This document shows positions 42,789 to 52,051 of a stretch of DNA of 64,000 nucleotides, one piece after another (position 1 is the stretch's first letter; each line of letters opens with the position of its first letter). The stretch is from Paenibacillus sp. FSL R5-0623. Its GTDB lineage: Bacteria; Bacillota; Bacilli; Paenibacillales; Paenibacillaceae. Made by a program: the position numbers and the translations under genes. The stretch lies in the NCBI RefSeq assembly GCF_037974265.1, contig NZ_CP150233.1, positions 1,674,001 through 1,738,000 on the forward strand, written 5' to 3'. Under the pieces are notes generated by a model, which worked only from the letters and a program-made list of their open reading frames with translations, ran no database searches and was not told where the DNA came from.

Positions 42789-42874
42789 GCCGTGTTCAAG
42801 CGTAGTGATTCGCCATTGAACGTACCACAAAACTTCAGAATTCATATTCGGATCATACCTTTTTTCTCATACCA

Positions 42875-43462
42875 TCATGGAGTCGGAATATCGTTGGCAT
42901 AGTTCAGTCCCAAGTGATGTGCATGGTTCAGCAGTGCCTCATAATGCTCAGGCTTGGATTCCAACGTTTCATATAAAAACTCAACCCTGGATTGGGACAC
43001 GCCGCAGTAATCGGCAATACCCACATTGAGCAGGTTGGCGATCGATTGACCATGGTTGCGCTTTTGCATCTGTTCTTCCGTCACACCCGAAAGAGAGATC
43101 CACAATATCTGCTGATGAGGGAGCTTGTTCGCGCCGTAGGCAAATCCGTTGTTCATGACACGATCCACATAACCTTTCAACATGGCTGGCAGATGCCACC
43201 ACCAGAGAGGAAACACAAAAGCCACAGCATCGTGTTTCTTCAATCGCTTCATCTCGGTTTCAACCTCAGGTGAGAACACTTGATTTTCTTGAGTATAGTC
43301 GGGTTCATCCATCTCACGAAGAATCGGGTCGAATCCAATTCCATGCAAATCCAATATTTCATAACCGTGACCAGCCTCGGTAAGCCCTTTTGCAAAACGT
43401 TCAGCTACCTGGAAGGTCAAGGAATCTTTACGCGGGTGGGATACTACAACGAGTACGTTCAT
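42875..43462 (-). CDS. NAD(P)H oxidoreductase, flavodoxin-like fold (MdaB/NQO1 type)
   Basis: A 195-residue cytosolic flavoprotein. It starts with VLVVVSHPRKDSLTFQVA, the phosphate-binding loop for FAD/FMN, and has the core FVFPLWWWHLPAMLKGYVDR, which holds the quinone pocket. These enzymes reduce quinones or azo compounds by two electrons at NAD(P)H cost. I start at ATG 43462, with AGAAAGGTAG upstream; the frame extends to 43504 but without a site. An HxlR regulator is divergent to it, as is common for such genes. Confidence 0.88.
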   Translation of the reverse strand: MNVLVVVSHPRKDSLTFQVAERFAKGLTEAGHGYEILDLHGIGFDPILREMDEPDYTQENQVFSPEVETEMKRLKKHDAVAFVFPLWWWHLPAMLKGYVDRVMNNGFAYGANKLPHQQILWISLSGVTEEQMQKRNHGQSIANLLNVGIADYCGVSQSRVEFLYETLESKPEHYEALLNHAHHLGLNYANDIPTP

Positions 43463-43556
43463 ATTAACTTTCACTACCTTTCTGGATTGCAGTCTTGTAG
43501 CCATAATTCAATGGCTGATGCTATTATAAACAGGTATGAAAACATCTGGAAGTACG

Positions 43557-43605
43557 CACTTTGATGTTCTATAAGAAGAATAAAGTGCCATAGGAACATT
43601 GAAGT
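43557..43605. promoter_or_regulatory. Candidate HxlR operator between the divergent genes
   Basis: ACTTTGATGTTCTATA (43558-43573) and, inverted, ATAGGAACATTGAAGT (43590-43605) form an imperfect dyad; CACTTT and AAAGTG (43557-43562, 43582-43587) form another. They lie between the oxidoreductase and the HxlR gene, where the regulator should bind. Confidence 0.55.
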
Positions 43606-43709
43606 ACCCTAAATGGCGGCCACGAAATGGGCTTGAATAAATGGAAAAAGAGAAGCAAGAAGATTATGTTTCCACCTAGGATATAGCCTGATTATGGAGG
43701 GGTTCAAAA

Positions 43710-44108
43710 ATGACGGAACATGGAGAAACAAGTGCTCCAAAGAAATATAAAGTAGGCGTGGAAGCGGCTTTGGAAGTGATGGGTGGGAAGTGGAAGCCAT
43801 TGATTATTTATCACTTAATGACTGGACGGAAACGCACGTCAGAGCTTCGACGATTGATACCGGACATTACGCAGAAGATGCTGACAACACAGCTCAGAGG
43901 ACTCGAAAAGGACGAGATTGTACAGCGCAAGGTATATTCGGAGGTTCCACCCAAAGTGGAGTATGAGTTAACGGACTACGGCTGGGGACTTAAGCCTGCC
44001 CTGGACCATTTGTGTTATTGGGGAGAAGATCATCTGGACAAAATCCACGGGGATAAGTTTAAAGTGTTGGAGGACTTTGATTCCGAAGAGAAGGGGTCGG
44101 GAAGATGA
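43710..44108 (+). CDS. HxlR-family transcriptional regulator
   Basis: A 132-residue winged helix-turn-helix protein. The core EVMGGKWKPLIIYHLMTGRK and the recognition region ITQKMLTTQLRGLEKD are classic HxlR. Such regulators respond to reactive electrophiles, often through a cysteine; a cysteine occurs at LCYWGED. It is divergent to the NAD(P)H oxidoreductase and probably controls it. GGAGGGG lies about 7 bases before the ATG. The stop overlaps the next gene's start by four bases. Confidence 0.9.
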   Translation: MTEHGETSAPKKYKVGVEAALEVMGGKWKPLIIYHLMTGRKRTSELRRLIPDITQKMLTTQLRGLEKDEIVQRKVYSEVPPKVEYELTDYGWGLKPALDHLCYWGEDHLDKIHGDKFKVLEDFDSEEKGSGR

Positions 44109-44596
44109 ATGGTGCGGAGCACGCGAAACAGGCAGTGCCCTTTCGTTGCGAAGGCGTGGCTGTAGTTCTGTTGAAGAAGAGCTTGGATCAATACCGTGTA
44201 CTGATGCTAAAGCGGGCTGGTCGGATGTTGCATAATGAGTGGTGTTATGTTGGCGGCGGGATAGAGAAGGGCGAGAAGGCATGGGAAGCAGCACTCAGAG
44301 AAGTTCACGAGGAAACAGGTATTACGGAAGTCCGGTTGTATTCTGCCAATCAATTCGAACAATATTACTCACCCATGGAGGATTACATCTATACCGCTCC
44401 CGTATTCGTAGCATATGTGGATGAGAGCCAGCTTGTCCGGTTAAATCATGAACATACCGAGTACCAATGGATGACGTTTGGCGAAGCCAAAGAAAATGCG
44501 GCATTGCCCGGAATTGATGATATTTTGCATTTTGTTGAAAAGCATTTTGCCAAGAAGTCTCCGTCGAAATGGCTGCGGATTGATGGGAAGATGTAA
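44105..44596 (+). CDS. NUDIX hydrolase
   Basis: A 163-residue cytosolic enzyme. The Nudix box is complete: G-x5-E-x7-REVHEETG within GGIEKGEKAWEAALREVHEE. NUDIX enzymes split nucleoside diphosphates linked to other groups; the substrate is not evident. ATG 44105 overlaps the HxlR stop (ATGA), so it is translationally coupled to the regulator. A copy of its 3' half lies next to the IS30 element at 49.2 kb. Confidence 0.9.
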   Translation: MNGAEHAKQAVPFRCEGVAVVLLKKSLDQYRVLMLKRAGRMLHNEWCYVGGGIEKGEKAWEAALREVHEETGITEVRLYSANQFEQYYSPMEDYIYTAPVFVAYVDESQLVRLNHEHTEYQWMTFGEAKENAALPGIDDILHFVEKHFAKKSPSKWLRIDGKM

Positions 44597-44674
44597 TTCG
44601 AGATCAGAAGATATGAAGGTTTTTAGAGAAATTCAGAAGTTTAGAGGCATAATAATGAAAGAGGTGTGAGACAA

Positions 44675-45796
44675 ATGATTAACGAAGAATATTATGTGAA
44701 GCTTAATCGAGATGCACAAGAACAGTATCAATCTTACAAACAAGAAGCAGAAGCACGGGTACATAGAAGAGAATATACGACAAGTAAACGGTATGACATT
44801 TCTCCGTACTGGTATGCGCGCCAAGGTGAAATTCCTGGAGATATCTCGTATGAAGTGACAGATACCTATTATGAGTTTGATGATGAAGGTAGAATACGGA
44901 TTTTGGCCTGTGACGATTTAATTGATGGCTACACGTATGTTACATATGAAGAAAGTCATATAACGACAAGAACGTATGTCGATGGCGAATTGGACTCAGT
45001 CAAGGAATATTTGATACAAGACGGGTTAATCTGTCGGTCAGTGGAGTATTTTACTCGATTCAATAAATTAGAGTATGAAGACTATATCTATGAAGGCAAC
45101 AGACTCGTGGAAGTATATCAACCTCAATACGAAAATAATGCTCTATTTGCTCACCTTCTTCGAACGTATCTCGAATATGATGAGCAGGGTATTCTTCTGC
45201 GAATGTTAGATGGAACCAAAGGTGTGATTTACGTGACGATGTCATCCGAAGAAGTCTCAATACTTCGGGAAACGGTGAAAAAGGAACTCATTCTGGCTGT
45301 GAAAGACATTATTGATGTTCTCTGTGAAAATCAATCGGACAAAAGATATTGTTTTCTGTCCATCTACTTACACGATGAAGTGGATACGGTATATTCACCT
45401 ATTTTTGATCCAGGTTTGCAAGAAATAAGAGAAGAACAAATTGAAGAGAAAGATGAAAACGAAGATTACTATTACAACATTTGGAATTCAGGAGAGCATC
45501 CTGGAATTGATCAACAAGAACTTACAAATCATGATTTAATTGAGAAGCTTAGAACTCTTATTATGTATTGGCGTAGCAACGGAGATTGGTGGGAGGAAGG
45601 AATGAGATTGTGGAAGGAAGTCGCGTATGACCTCAATGAAACGACGAATTGGTCCGATTACTCCCGACTTACGGAAAACTTTGTTGTATTCGTCGAATGG
45701 GAGGCGATGGATGTTATGAGTGGAAATTTGCAAGAAAGCATCCCACCTGCCAAGTTAGAAGTTTTACAATCAGAAGGCTTAGCACCAATCATTTAA
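44675..45796 (+). CDS. Hypothetical acidic protein
   Basis: A 373-residue cytosolic protein, rich in Glu, Asp and Tyr. The middle contains repeated beta-hairpin units (YEFDDEGRIRILACDDLIDG; YLEYDEQGILLRMLDG) that recall RHS/YD-like or MORN-like wedges. The C-terminal half is helical and Trp-rich (YWRSNGDWWEEGMRLWKE). No named family is recognised. ATG 44675 is chosen because AAAGAGGTG lies 7-9 bases upstream; GTG 44666 touches it. A strong terminator follows after a remnant. Confidence 0.7.
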   Translation: MINEEYYVKLNRDAQEQYQSYKQEAEARVHRREYTTSKRYDISPYWYARQGEIPGDISYEVTDTYYEFDDEGRIRILACDDLIDGYTYVTYEESHITTRTYVDGELDSVKEYLIQDGLICRSVEYFTRFNKLEYEDYIYEGNRLVEVYQPQYENNALFAHLLRTYLEYDEQGILLRMLDGTKGVIYVTMSSEEVSILRETVKKELILAVKDIIDVLCENQSDKRYCFLSIYLHDEVDTVYSPIFDPGLQEIREEQIEEKDENEDYYYNIWNSGEHPGIDQQELTNHDLIEKLRTLIMYWRSNGDWWEEGMRLWKEVAYDLNETTNWSDYSRLTENFVVFVEWEAMDVMSGNLQESIPPAKLEVLQSEGLAPII

Positions 45797-45824
45797 AGTC
45801 CATCAAACTCACAAGTAGAAATTT

Positions 45825-45900
45825 GAGAGAAAAAATATCATTACTGAATATGAATTTGAGCAAAATAAGGAGAAGCTGCTTACCAAGATTAAATGGTTCA
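45825..45900 (+). pseudogene. Short gene remnant
   Basis: One frame reads ERKNIITEYEFEQNKEKLLT then KIKWFRDNCI and runs into the terminator. There is no start codon. The family is not recognised. Confidence 0.3.
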
Positions 45901-45913
45901 GAGACAACTGCAT

Positions 45914-45962
45914 AATTAACAATGGACGATCACCTAAAGTGGGCATCCATTGTTAATTTTAT
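45914..45962. terminator. Bidirectional terminator with a 13-bp stem
   Basis: AATTAACAATGGA pairs perfectly with TCCATTGTTAATT, loop 19 nt. It lies between converging genes. Confidence 0.8.
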
Positions 45963-45990
45963 CTTCGTTAATTAATTATCTAAGTCAAAC

Positions 45991-46419
45991 TTACTCATTC
46001 GTAATATTTATCGTTTCATCAGTGATCGTTTTTCCATCACTTCCCAATGCTTGAACCACTAAACGATTGTGTAAGGACTTACCCGCAATATTCCAAGTTA
46101 TTTTCCAACCATCATTCCCACTGGTATCGTATCCGATTAGTTCTCTTTCTCCCCATGTCTCTGTCCCAGTTGGAACGGACCAGAAAAGAAGTGTTTCCGC
46201 GTTGGTAGTCTCTACAGTGACAGTTAAATCAGAACTGTTTGCAGGGACTACAACCCAACCTTCTTTTTCAGGGAAGTTAGTCTTAATACTCATGATCATA
46301 GGTGCAGACTCTTTTCTTTGCACATCCTCAGACTCATGATTTTTCGCAGAGTCTTCTGAAGTGCACGCAGTGAGAAGAAGAAGGAAAAAAAGAAGCAGAT
46401 AGAATGCTTTTTTTGTCAT
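45991..46419 (-). CDS. Hypothetical lipoprotein
   Basis: A 142-residue lipoprotein: AFYLLLFFLLLLTAC with lipobox LTAC, then a low-complexity charged linker and a beta-rich domain of about 95 residues (EGWVVVPANSSDLTVTVETT) that looks Ig-like. ATG 46419 is chosen for AAGGAGGTG, 7 bases upstream; the frame opens at 46428. No family is recognised. It probably sits on the outer face of the membrane. Confidence 0.75.
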   Translation of the reverse strand: MTKKAFYLLLFFLLLLTACTSEDSAKNHESEDVQRKESAPMIMSIKTNFPEKEGWVVVPANSSDLTVTVETTNAETLLFWSVPTGTETWGERELIGYDTSGNDGWKITWNIAGKSLHNRLVVQALGSDGKTITDETINITNE

Positions 46420-46487
46420 TATTATCACCTCCTTCTATAATTTTGAATGAATAATCTATATTATAGAAAAAAATTAAATAAAATTCC

Positions 46488-46520
46488 AAAAAAACGCCAA
46501 ACTTTACGTTTGACGTTTTT
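46488..46520. terminator. Intrinsic terminator
   Basis: AAAACG-c-CAAAC pairs with GTTTG-a-CGTTTT, flanked by A- and T-runs. It ends the SpoIID-domain gene on the minus strand. Confidence 0.75.
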
Positions 46521-46536
46521 AATCTGAACTAAATGA

Positions 46537-47874
46537 TTAATAGTTCCCAGTTTGGATGTATCCACTACTTTTATCAGAAAAACTGTAATAATAGCTTAGT
46601 ATAGTGTAGTAGTTATACTCTGGGTAATTTTGTGCAATATATTGTGTGCCCCATTGACTTAATACTCCACCCCAAGCTGTACCAATATCCCCTTCTGATC
46701 CTGCTCTGTACTGAGCGTCAAAAACTTTGCCATCAGAATTGACCATGAAGATTCCTGATACAGCATTAACGGCATTATTTGTAGCCGTTTGTCCAGAATT
46801 TGGAACATAGTGTTGGTAATTTTGCCAGCGGTCTGTTAAGTGTGCCCCATAATCTGTTGCAGGTTTTCTTGGATAAGTGGCGTTATACCATGCATATGTC
46901 TTAATTGTTACTGCCCCAGCTTTCAGTGACTCTGATTTCCATGATCCATACCACTCGTTTGGCAATACATTCTTAGCGTAAGTGTCAAAGCCGATATTGG
47001 TGATTGTTCCTGAACCAGTAATATACAATTTAAATGTTGATGGCGTACTAGTAGCACTTAGAGGTTGTATATCGCCCGAATTACTCTGAGCGTTAATTCC
47101 GTTCTTAGCTTTTTCCAAATTTAATTGTTCTCTAGGTTTCTTAATCGTAGTCGTTTCGGGAAAATCCTGATTTAGATCTATACTATTTTCTTCTACTATT
47201 TGATTTAATTCTTCATGTTGTGCATCTTCTTTAATAGTAGTTTGCTGGATAGATTTATTCTCAAAATTTACTATATGCCCTTGTTCTCGTTCTTTAACTA
47301 CGTTATTTGCTTGTTGCTCAGCTGCCGAATTAAATGCATAACCAAGAGCTACAAGTTCATCAATGTTATAAACATTTTCATGACCAATAATATATTCTTG
47401 TCCATTTAGTTTCCCTGTTGCAATTAACTCATATTTAACACCATTGTAGAAGAATTCACTTTCTTTATTGACTGTATAATTAAAACCAACATAGTAATAT
47501 CCGATATCCGTATATGCTGAGCTAATGTCAGCAAAATAGGGCTCTACTTTTAGTATATTATTGGAAGGAAGTTTTTTAGCCTCAAATACACTTATAGATT
47601 CTACAGATAGAATACCGGTTTTATTTTCTTTTTGTTCTTTATTTGGGAATCCTTGATAAAACTGTTGACGTTCAGGTGAATAAGTTTGAACAAATGAATT
47701 CCAATCTCTATTATTGATTGAATCGACATAATCAGAGACAACGGTAGGCAATATGCTGTTAGATGCACTAATGGTTTCAACCGATTCAGTTGCAAAGGCG
47801 TTACTTGCAAGTGGAATTGTTAGAATCGATACCATGCAACAAGACACAAATACTGATTTGAACATTTTCAACAT
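46537..47874 (-). CDS. Secreted SpoIID/LytB-domain protein
   Basis: A 445-residue exported protein with a signal peptide (VFVSCCMVSILTIPLASNAFA). The N-terminal half (30-180) looks like a cystatin/SnoaL-like domain (VVSDYVDSINNRDWNSFVQT). The C-terminal half is a SpoIID/LytB domain: YAKNVLPNEWYGSWKSESLK, AGAVTIKTYAWYN and SQWGTQYIAQN. SpoIID cleaves denuded glycan strands of peptidoglycan; LytB stimulates amidases. This one is a vegetative-type secreted member. AGGAGG is 10 bases before ATG 47874. Confidence 0.85.
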   Translation of the reverse strand: MLKMFKSVFVSCCMVSILTIPLASNAFATESVETISASNSILPTVVSDYVDSINNRDWNSFVQTYSPERQQFYQGFPNKEQKENKTGILSVESISVFEAKKLPSNNILKVEPYFADISSAYTDIGYYYVGFNYTVNKESEFFYNGVKYELIATGKLNGQEYIIGHENVYNIDELVALGYAFNSAAEQQANNVVKEREQGHIVNFENKSIQQTTIKEDAQHEELNQIVEENSIDLNQDFPETTTIKKPREQLNLEKAKNGINAQSNSGDIQPLSATSTPSTFKLYITGSGTITNIGFDTYAKNVLPNEWYGSWKSESLKAGAVTIKTYAWYNATYPRKPATDYGAHLTDRWQNYQHYVPNSGQTATNNAVNAVSGIFMVNSDGKVFDAQYRAGSEGDIGTAWGGVLSQWGTQYIAQNYPEYNYYTILSYYYSFSDKSSGYIQTGNY

Positions 47875-48147
47875 GAATGTTATTCCTCCTAGTTATATAG
47901 AATGGATTAGAATGGATAAACTATGATACAGCGTTAAATGAACTTTCATTTATCACCACCTATGAATTCAAGCTACTCCCGATCATAGATCTCTATAAAT
48001 CTTAGTTCTCTAAAGGCTGTAATTAGCGGAAGTATCAATGAATATTTTTCTAATATATTCCTTATATTGAATCTTGATACAATTACTATTTTTACCTATT
48101 CAACTCTATATTGTCAATGATGTTTTTGTGATATTTTCGAATTTTAG

Positions 48148-49225
48148 ACGGATTGTCAAACAGGGTGCGACAGTTCCTCTGTGAAAGATTCGTGAGCAGT
48201 TCTCCACCCCAAGCATTTTCGGGGCCTGCTATTGATTAAATTCAGGGAGTGGGCGAGATATTCATCCGCCACTTGTGCAAAATTGGTGCCCTTGGGGGTA
48301 AACTCTCGAAGTAACCCATTCCCATTTTCGTTGGAACCACGTTGCCAGGATGAATACGGGTCAGCAAAATAAACGTGCAGGCCATGGGGCGTCTCCAGAT
48401 TGGTATAGCAAGCAAACTCCTTCCCACGGTCAGCAGTTGCGGTGAGGAAGGCTCCTTTTGGGTACTGAGAGATGGCTACACCAAGCGCAATCTCCATGGA
48501 CAATGCGGTACGATCAGGCATGAGAATAGCGGTATATAGACGCGTTTTACGTTCGATGAGTGTGGCTACACAACCTTTACTTTTCCCACGACCTGATACG
48601 ACGGTATCCAGTTCCCAGTGCCCAAAGGTTTCACGGGAGTGGACTTCTTTCGGACGATCTGAAATGGTTCTGCCAATGGCGAATTTACCGCGAGTTTCTG
48701 CGGGTTTCTGACGCTTCCCTTTGTGACGTAAGACCTGCAATGTACCTTGAACCAGACGTCCTGCGTAGATCCAGCGATAGATAGTTTTGAAGGAGACTAC
48801 AGGCAGGCCATCTGCACGAAAACGTTCGGTGATTTGTTCTGGAGACTATGTGGCCGCAAGTTTTACTTCCAGCGAAGTAGCCAAGGTATCCGACCATTTC
48901 CTGAAGGAACCGAGGCGTGACGACGTTCCTGATATGCATTCTGAGCTTGTTCTGCTTCGTAGGCTTCGGATGAAGCTGTGCGCGCTAATTCACGACAAAT
49001 GGTCGAGGGATGTCTGCCCAGTTCCTTTGCGATCGCTCGTGAGCTTTTGCCCTGCTGGTGGAGGATTTCTAGCTTGCTGCGTTCGATTATGCTAAGATGT
49101 GTGTAGCTCATGGTGGATTCTCCTTGTGTGAATGAGGTGTGAGAACTTTCATTCTACACGAATCCGGCCATGGGCCCTTTTTTATTTATTTCCAGTAGGT
49201 GTCGCACTTCATATTACAATCCGTC
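48148..49225 (-). mobile_element. IS30-family insertion sequence, inactive
   Basis: A complete-looking element of about 1078 bp. The ends are imperfect inverted repeats of about 26 bp: GACGGATTGT-n8-GTGCGACA at the left and TGTCGCAC-n8-ACAATCCGTC at the right. One transposase gene fills it on the minus strand, with a frameshift and a stop codon. No target duplication is visible. The right flank begins inside a NUDIX gene copy whose 5' half is missing on the left flank, which suggests a deletion made by the element. Confidence 0.85.
48156..49111 (-). pseudogene. IS30-family transposase, frameshifted and with a stop codon
   Basis: The N-terminus (from ATG 49111) has the IS30 helix-turn-helix (MSYTHLSIIERSKLEILHQQ; RAIAKELGRHPSTICRELAR). 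A one-base loss near 48893-48900 breaks the frame, and TAG at 48846-48848 replaces the usual Trp in LAATWSPEQI. The remaining 195 codons carry the DDE core: GHWELDTVVSG, TADRGKEF and GSNENGNGLLREF. Without correction it cannot make a transposase. Confidence 0.9.
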
Positions 49226-49485
49226 GTATTCTGCCAATCAATTCGAACAATATTATTCACCCATGGGGGAGTATATCTATACCGCTCCCGTATTCGTAGG
49301 ATACGTGGATGAAAGCCAGGTTGTCCGGTTAAATCATGAACATACCGAGTACCAATGGATGACGTTTGACGAAGCCAAAGAAAATGAGGCATTGCCCGGA
49401 ATTGATGATATTTTGCATTTTGTTGAAAAGCATTTTGCCAAAAAAGCCCTTCCAAGTGGCTTCGGATTCATGGAGAGAATGATTA
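49226..49485 (+). pseudogene. 3' half of a NUDIX gene copy next to IS30
   Basis: It starts abruptly at the right end of IS30 and is closely similar to 44338-44570 (YSANQFEQYYSPM; HTEYQWMTF; GIDDILHFVEKHFAKK). The Nudix box is gone. A small change at the end alters the last codons. The copy and the intact gene at 44.1 kb imply a past duplication of the 44-49 kb region. Confidence 0.85.
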
Positions 49486-49489
49486 GGAG

Positions 49490-49936
49490 GTGGAACTCAT
49501 CACATATAAGACGATTTATCCAAGAGCATGGTTGAGCCTACTATGTATGATGGTCATTGAAGCAATACTTCTCAGGGATGGTATTTACGATAAAAATGGG
49601 ATTCTGAAGTACTCCCTGATCGCTATATTGACCTATATTCTGGTTTATATCGTTTTCCTGATCTGGCGGTTTTTTTTCACTAAACCCAGTATTACGCTGG
49701 AAAGCGATCATGTGATTTCTACGAAACATCAGAGATATGATGCATCTCAGATTGAGTGTATTTATGTGAATTACAGACGGATTGGCATCAAACTCTATGG
49801 TAAACGTTTAGTGCCGATGGATCTATGTTTTTATTTTCAACGAGGCCAGGAGACTACAGGCGTAGAAGCTGTGCATGAATGGGCAGCGCGAAACGACAAA
49901 GAAATAAAAAACAGATTTTTTCAAACCTTGGCGTAG
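49490..49936 (+). CDS. Hypothetical membrane protein with PH-like domain
   Basis: A 148-residue protein. Two hydrophobic helices (LSLLCMMVIEAILL and YSLIAILTYILVYIVFLIW) precede a small beta-rich domain (SITLESDHVISTKHQRYDAS) that resembles bacterial PH-like domains. AGGAGG touches GTG 49490, so the actual start may be a few codons further on. No family is firmly recognised. Confidence 0.6.
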   Translation: MELITYKTIYPRAWLSLLCMMVIEAILLRDGIYDKNGILKYSLIAILTYILVYIVFLIWRFFFTKPSITLESDHVISTKHQRYDASQIECIYVNYRRIGIKLYGKRLVPMDLCFYFQRGQETTGVEAVHEWAARNDKEIKNRFFQTLA

Positions 49937-50079
49937 ACCCGTTCGTCTGTTGAGTATAAGGAATTGTTCATATTTTAAACGCACACATATTCCAGATGCA
50001 GCTAAATTCTCGTCACAAACTAGAAAGCTTTACGCTTCAATCGCAAAGTAGATTCTAAAAATCAGCAGGAGAGGTGCAT

Positions 50080-50961
50080 ATGAGATATTTAACGAAAGAA
50101 TGGTATGAGCTGTGTCAGCAGACACATCTTCATTTTGGTATAAGAGTACATAGCGGAGCGTATGAGTTCGATGAGAATCTATTTTTAAGGCTATATAAAA
50201 GAAAGGAAAAAGCGCATGTGAAGCAGGAGCGAGACCTTTATAACTTGGACCCGCGTTTCATGCTGGAGCATGATGGTCAGGTCATGACTCGTGTAGAGAA
50301 AGCTTTTAGCGGGGAAGAGATAACGGAAGAGGATCAGAACGTATTTCACATGCCGCCGGAACAAAGAGCACATATCGAGAAACTTATTGCAGAATATGAT
50401 GTACGCCCTCCGTTTGATGAGAAGAAATGCAAGGAAGAGTACAAAGAATCAATGGAATGGAATTTTCGATATAAGGCAGAGAATTTGCCACAGGAAATCG
50501 TTGAACAAATTGCGGATATCCGTGTGTTTACGTTGGGTTATTGTACGAGAGAAGTTATGCTACAGCTAAAGAAACAGAGCGCAGAAAATAGGAGAGAGAT
50601 GGAGCGTGTATCGGATGAATACCGGGAAGCCATTATAGCACAGGATATTCCGGATGAAATACATAGCCGAGTTCAATTTCATGATTGTACGGTAACGGAA
50701 TTACTGACTGGAGAGAAAGTGCTCATTCGTTTTGACACCCGCGGGGGCTTCACCAGTATAAACAAACTTACGCTGGTTGCACCCGAAATAATCAAGCAAG
50801 ACGTTGGGGTTGTAGGCACTTACTGGCTGTATCAAGAGCTGTATCGGATCGATAACGGATATGAGCTCCATGTTCTTTTTGATGGAGAGAATATGCCTGA
50901 GCTAATTGTTCGTTGTGCTGATATTCTCGTAGAGGAAGAACCAGAGAGACCAAGAGGATGA
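50080..50961 (+). CDS. DUF4085 family protein
   Basis: A 293-residue cytosolic protein. The opening MRYLTKEWYELCQQTHLHFG and the later TLGYCTREVMLQLKKQS segment fit DUF4085, a family of unknown function common in Bacillales. The C-terminal 90 residues form a beta-rich domain (VQFHDCTVTELLTGEKVLIR). ATG 50080 is chosen: AGGAGAGG lies 7-8 bases upstream, while GTG 50074 touches it. Confidence 0.8.
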   Translation: MRYLTKEWYELCQQTHLHFGIRVHSGAYEFDENLFLRLYKRKEKAHVKQERDLYNLDPRFMLEHDGQVMTRVEKAFSGEEITEEDQNVFHMPPEQRAHIEKLIAEYDVRPPFDEKKCKEEYKESMEWNFRYKAENLPQEIVEQIADIRVFTLGYCTREVMLQLKKQSAENRREMERVSDEYREAIIAQDIPDEIHSRVQFHDCTVTELLTGEKVLIRFDTRGGFTSINKLTLVAPEIIKQDVGVVGTYWLYQELYRIDNGYELHVLFDGENMPELIVRCADILVEEEPERPRG

Positions 50962-50978
50962 ATATGGAGGGAATAGAG

Positions 50979-51375
50979 ATGGAACGGACCACCAGTACGT
51001 GGTTATTTATCTACTCCCGTATTTGTCGTGGGCGTTGCATGTTACTTCTTTCCTGATTTTCTATACAAAATATTTGTCCTGATGAGATATCGAAAAATTA
51101 AACCGAATAGCGAGTTTGAAGATAACCCACCTAATAGTAGCAAGGAGTTGGACACCATTTCGGAATTTATCTGGGCTTTAGTGATCTCAATTATAAGTTT
51201 AATTGTCGTTCTTATCTTTACTGCAATTGTACGTTATGCGATAGATTCATCCAAAACATCGAAGAAGATGGATGTACTAATTAAAGAAGTGCACTATCTG
51301 AAAACTGAAATTAAAAAATTGCAACACCATAAGCAACGAGATGATAGCAAGCATATTATTGATGAGAAAGTATAA
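50979..51375 (+). pseudogene. Small membrane protein gene with a one-base frameshift
   Basis: GGAGGG precedes ATG 50979 (MERTTSTWLFIYS), but this frame stops at 51057. Removing one C from CCC at 51016-51018 gives SVFVVGVACYFFPDFLYK and continues in the frame open from 51028 to 51375. The protein would have about 131 residues, two membrane helices (the second ALVISIISLIVVLIFTAIV) and a C-terminal coiled coil. The family is not recognised. Confidence 0.5.
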
Positions 51376-51398
51376 AAAGCAAAACGGAGGACATCTGT

Positions 51399-51872
51399 AT
51401 GGGCATGTCAGACTATTACAAAAACCTCAGGGAAAAGATCGGCAACGAGCTTATTTTTATGCCGGGTGTGGCTGGGATTATCCGAAATGGACAAGGGGAA
51501 ATTCTGTTCGGTCGTAAACATAACGAATCAACCTGGGGGCTGATTGCTGGAGCAATCGAACTTGGTGAGACACCGGCGCAAGCGATAGTAAGAGAGGCAC
51601 TGGAAGAGACAGGTCTAGTTGTTGAACCCGAGAAGATTATCGGAGTATACGGGGGTGAAGCAAGACGGTTTACATACAACAATGGTCATCAGGTTGAATA
51701 TTTGACTATCGTATTTGAATGCAGGATCAAATTCGGGCAACTCACGCCCGATAATGAAGAGATGAAGGATCTGCAGTTTTTCCTCGAGGATCAGCTCCCA
51801 CCCATGGCAAACCAGTACCCAGATTATATTTTTAGCTCCAATCAAGAAGAACGGGCGCATTTTGAAAGGTAA
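51399..51872 (+). CDS. NUDIX hydrolase
   Basis: A 157-residue cytosolic enzyme with a complete Nudix box: GAIELGETPAQAIVREALEE followed by TG. The preceding IAG and the later Gly-rich GVYGGEARRFTY segment are typical of broad-specificity members found in Bacillales, which hydrolyse nucleoside diphosphate derivatives. ACGGAGGA lies 8 bases before ATG 51399. Its product cannot be named more closely. It is unrelated in detail to the NUDIX gene at 44.1 kb. Confidence 0.9.
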   Translation: MGMSDYYKNLREKIGNELIFMPGVAGIIRNGQGEILFGRKHNESTWGLIAGAIELGETPAQAIVREALEETGLVVEPEKIIGVYGGEARRFTYNNGHQVEYLTIVFECRIKFGQLTPDNEEMKDLQFFLEDQLPPMANQYPDYIFSSNQEERAHFER

Positions 51873-51902
51873 GCCAACCCACTGTGCTGAATTGGGCTGA
51901 GC

Positions 51903-51980
51903 AACAAGCATCATCCGGATGCTTTGCCTGAGTACTTAGAGGCATGGCAGGAATGGAAGCGACTATGTCAGGAATTTTGA
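51903..51980 (+). pseudogene. C-terminal gene remnant, 25 codons
   Basis: The frame reads NKHHPDALPEYLEAWQEWKR then LCQEF and a stop. No start is present. The text is protein-like but the family is not recognised. Confidence 0.35.
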
Positions 51981-52051
51981 ACTAGCAGAGTATTTACAGC
52001 TGTCGCAAATGCCTTAGTTCAGGCTACACAAGACAGGAGAGATATCACAAG

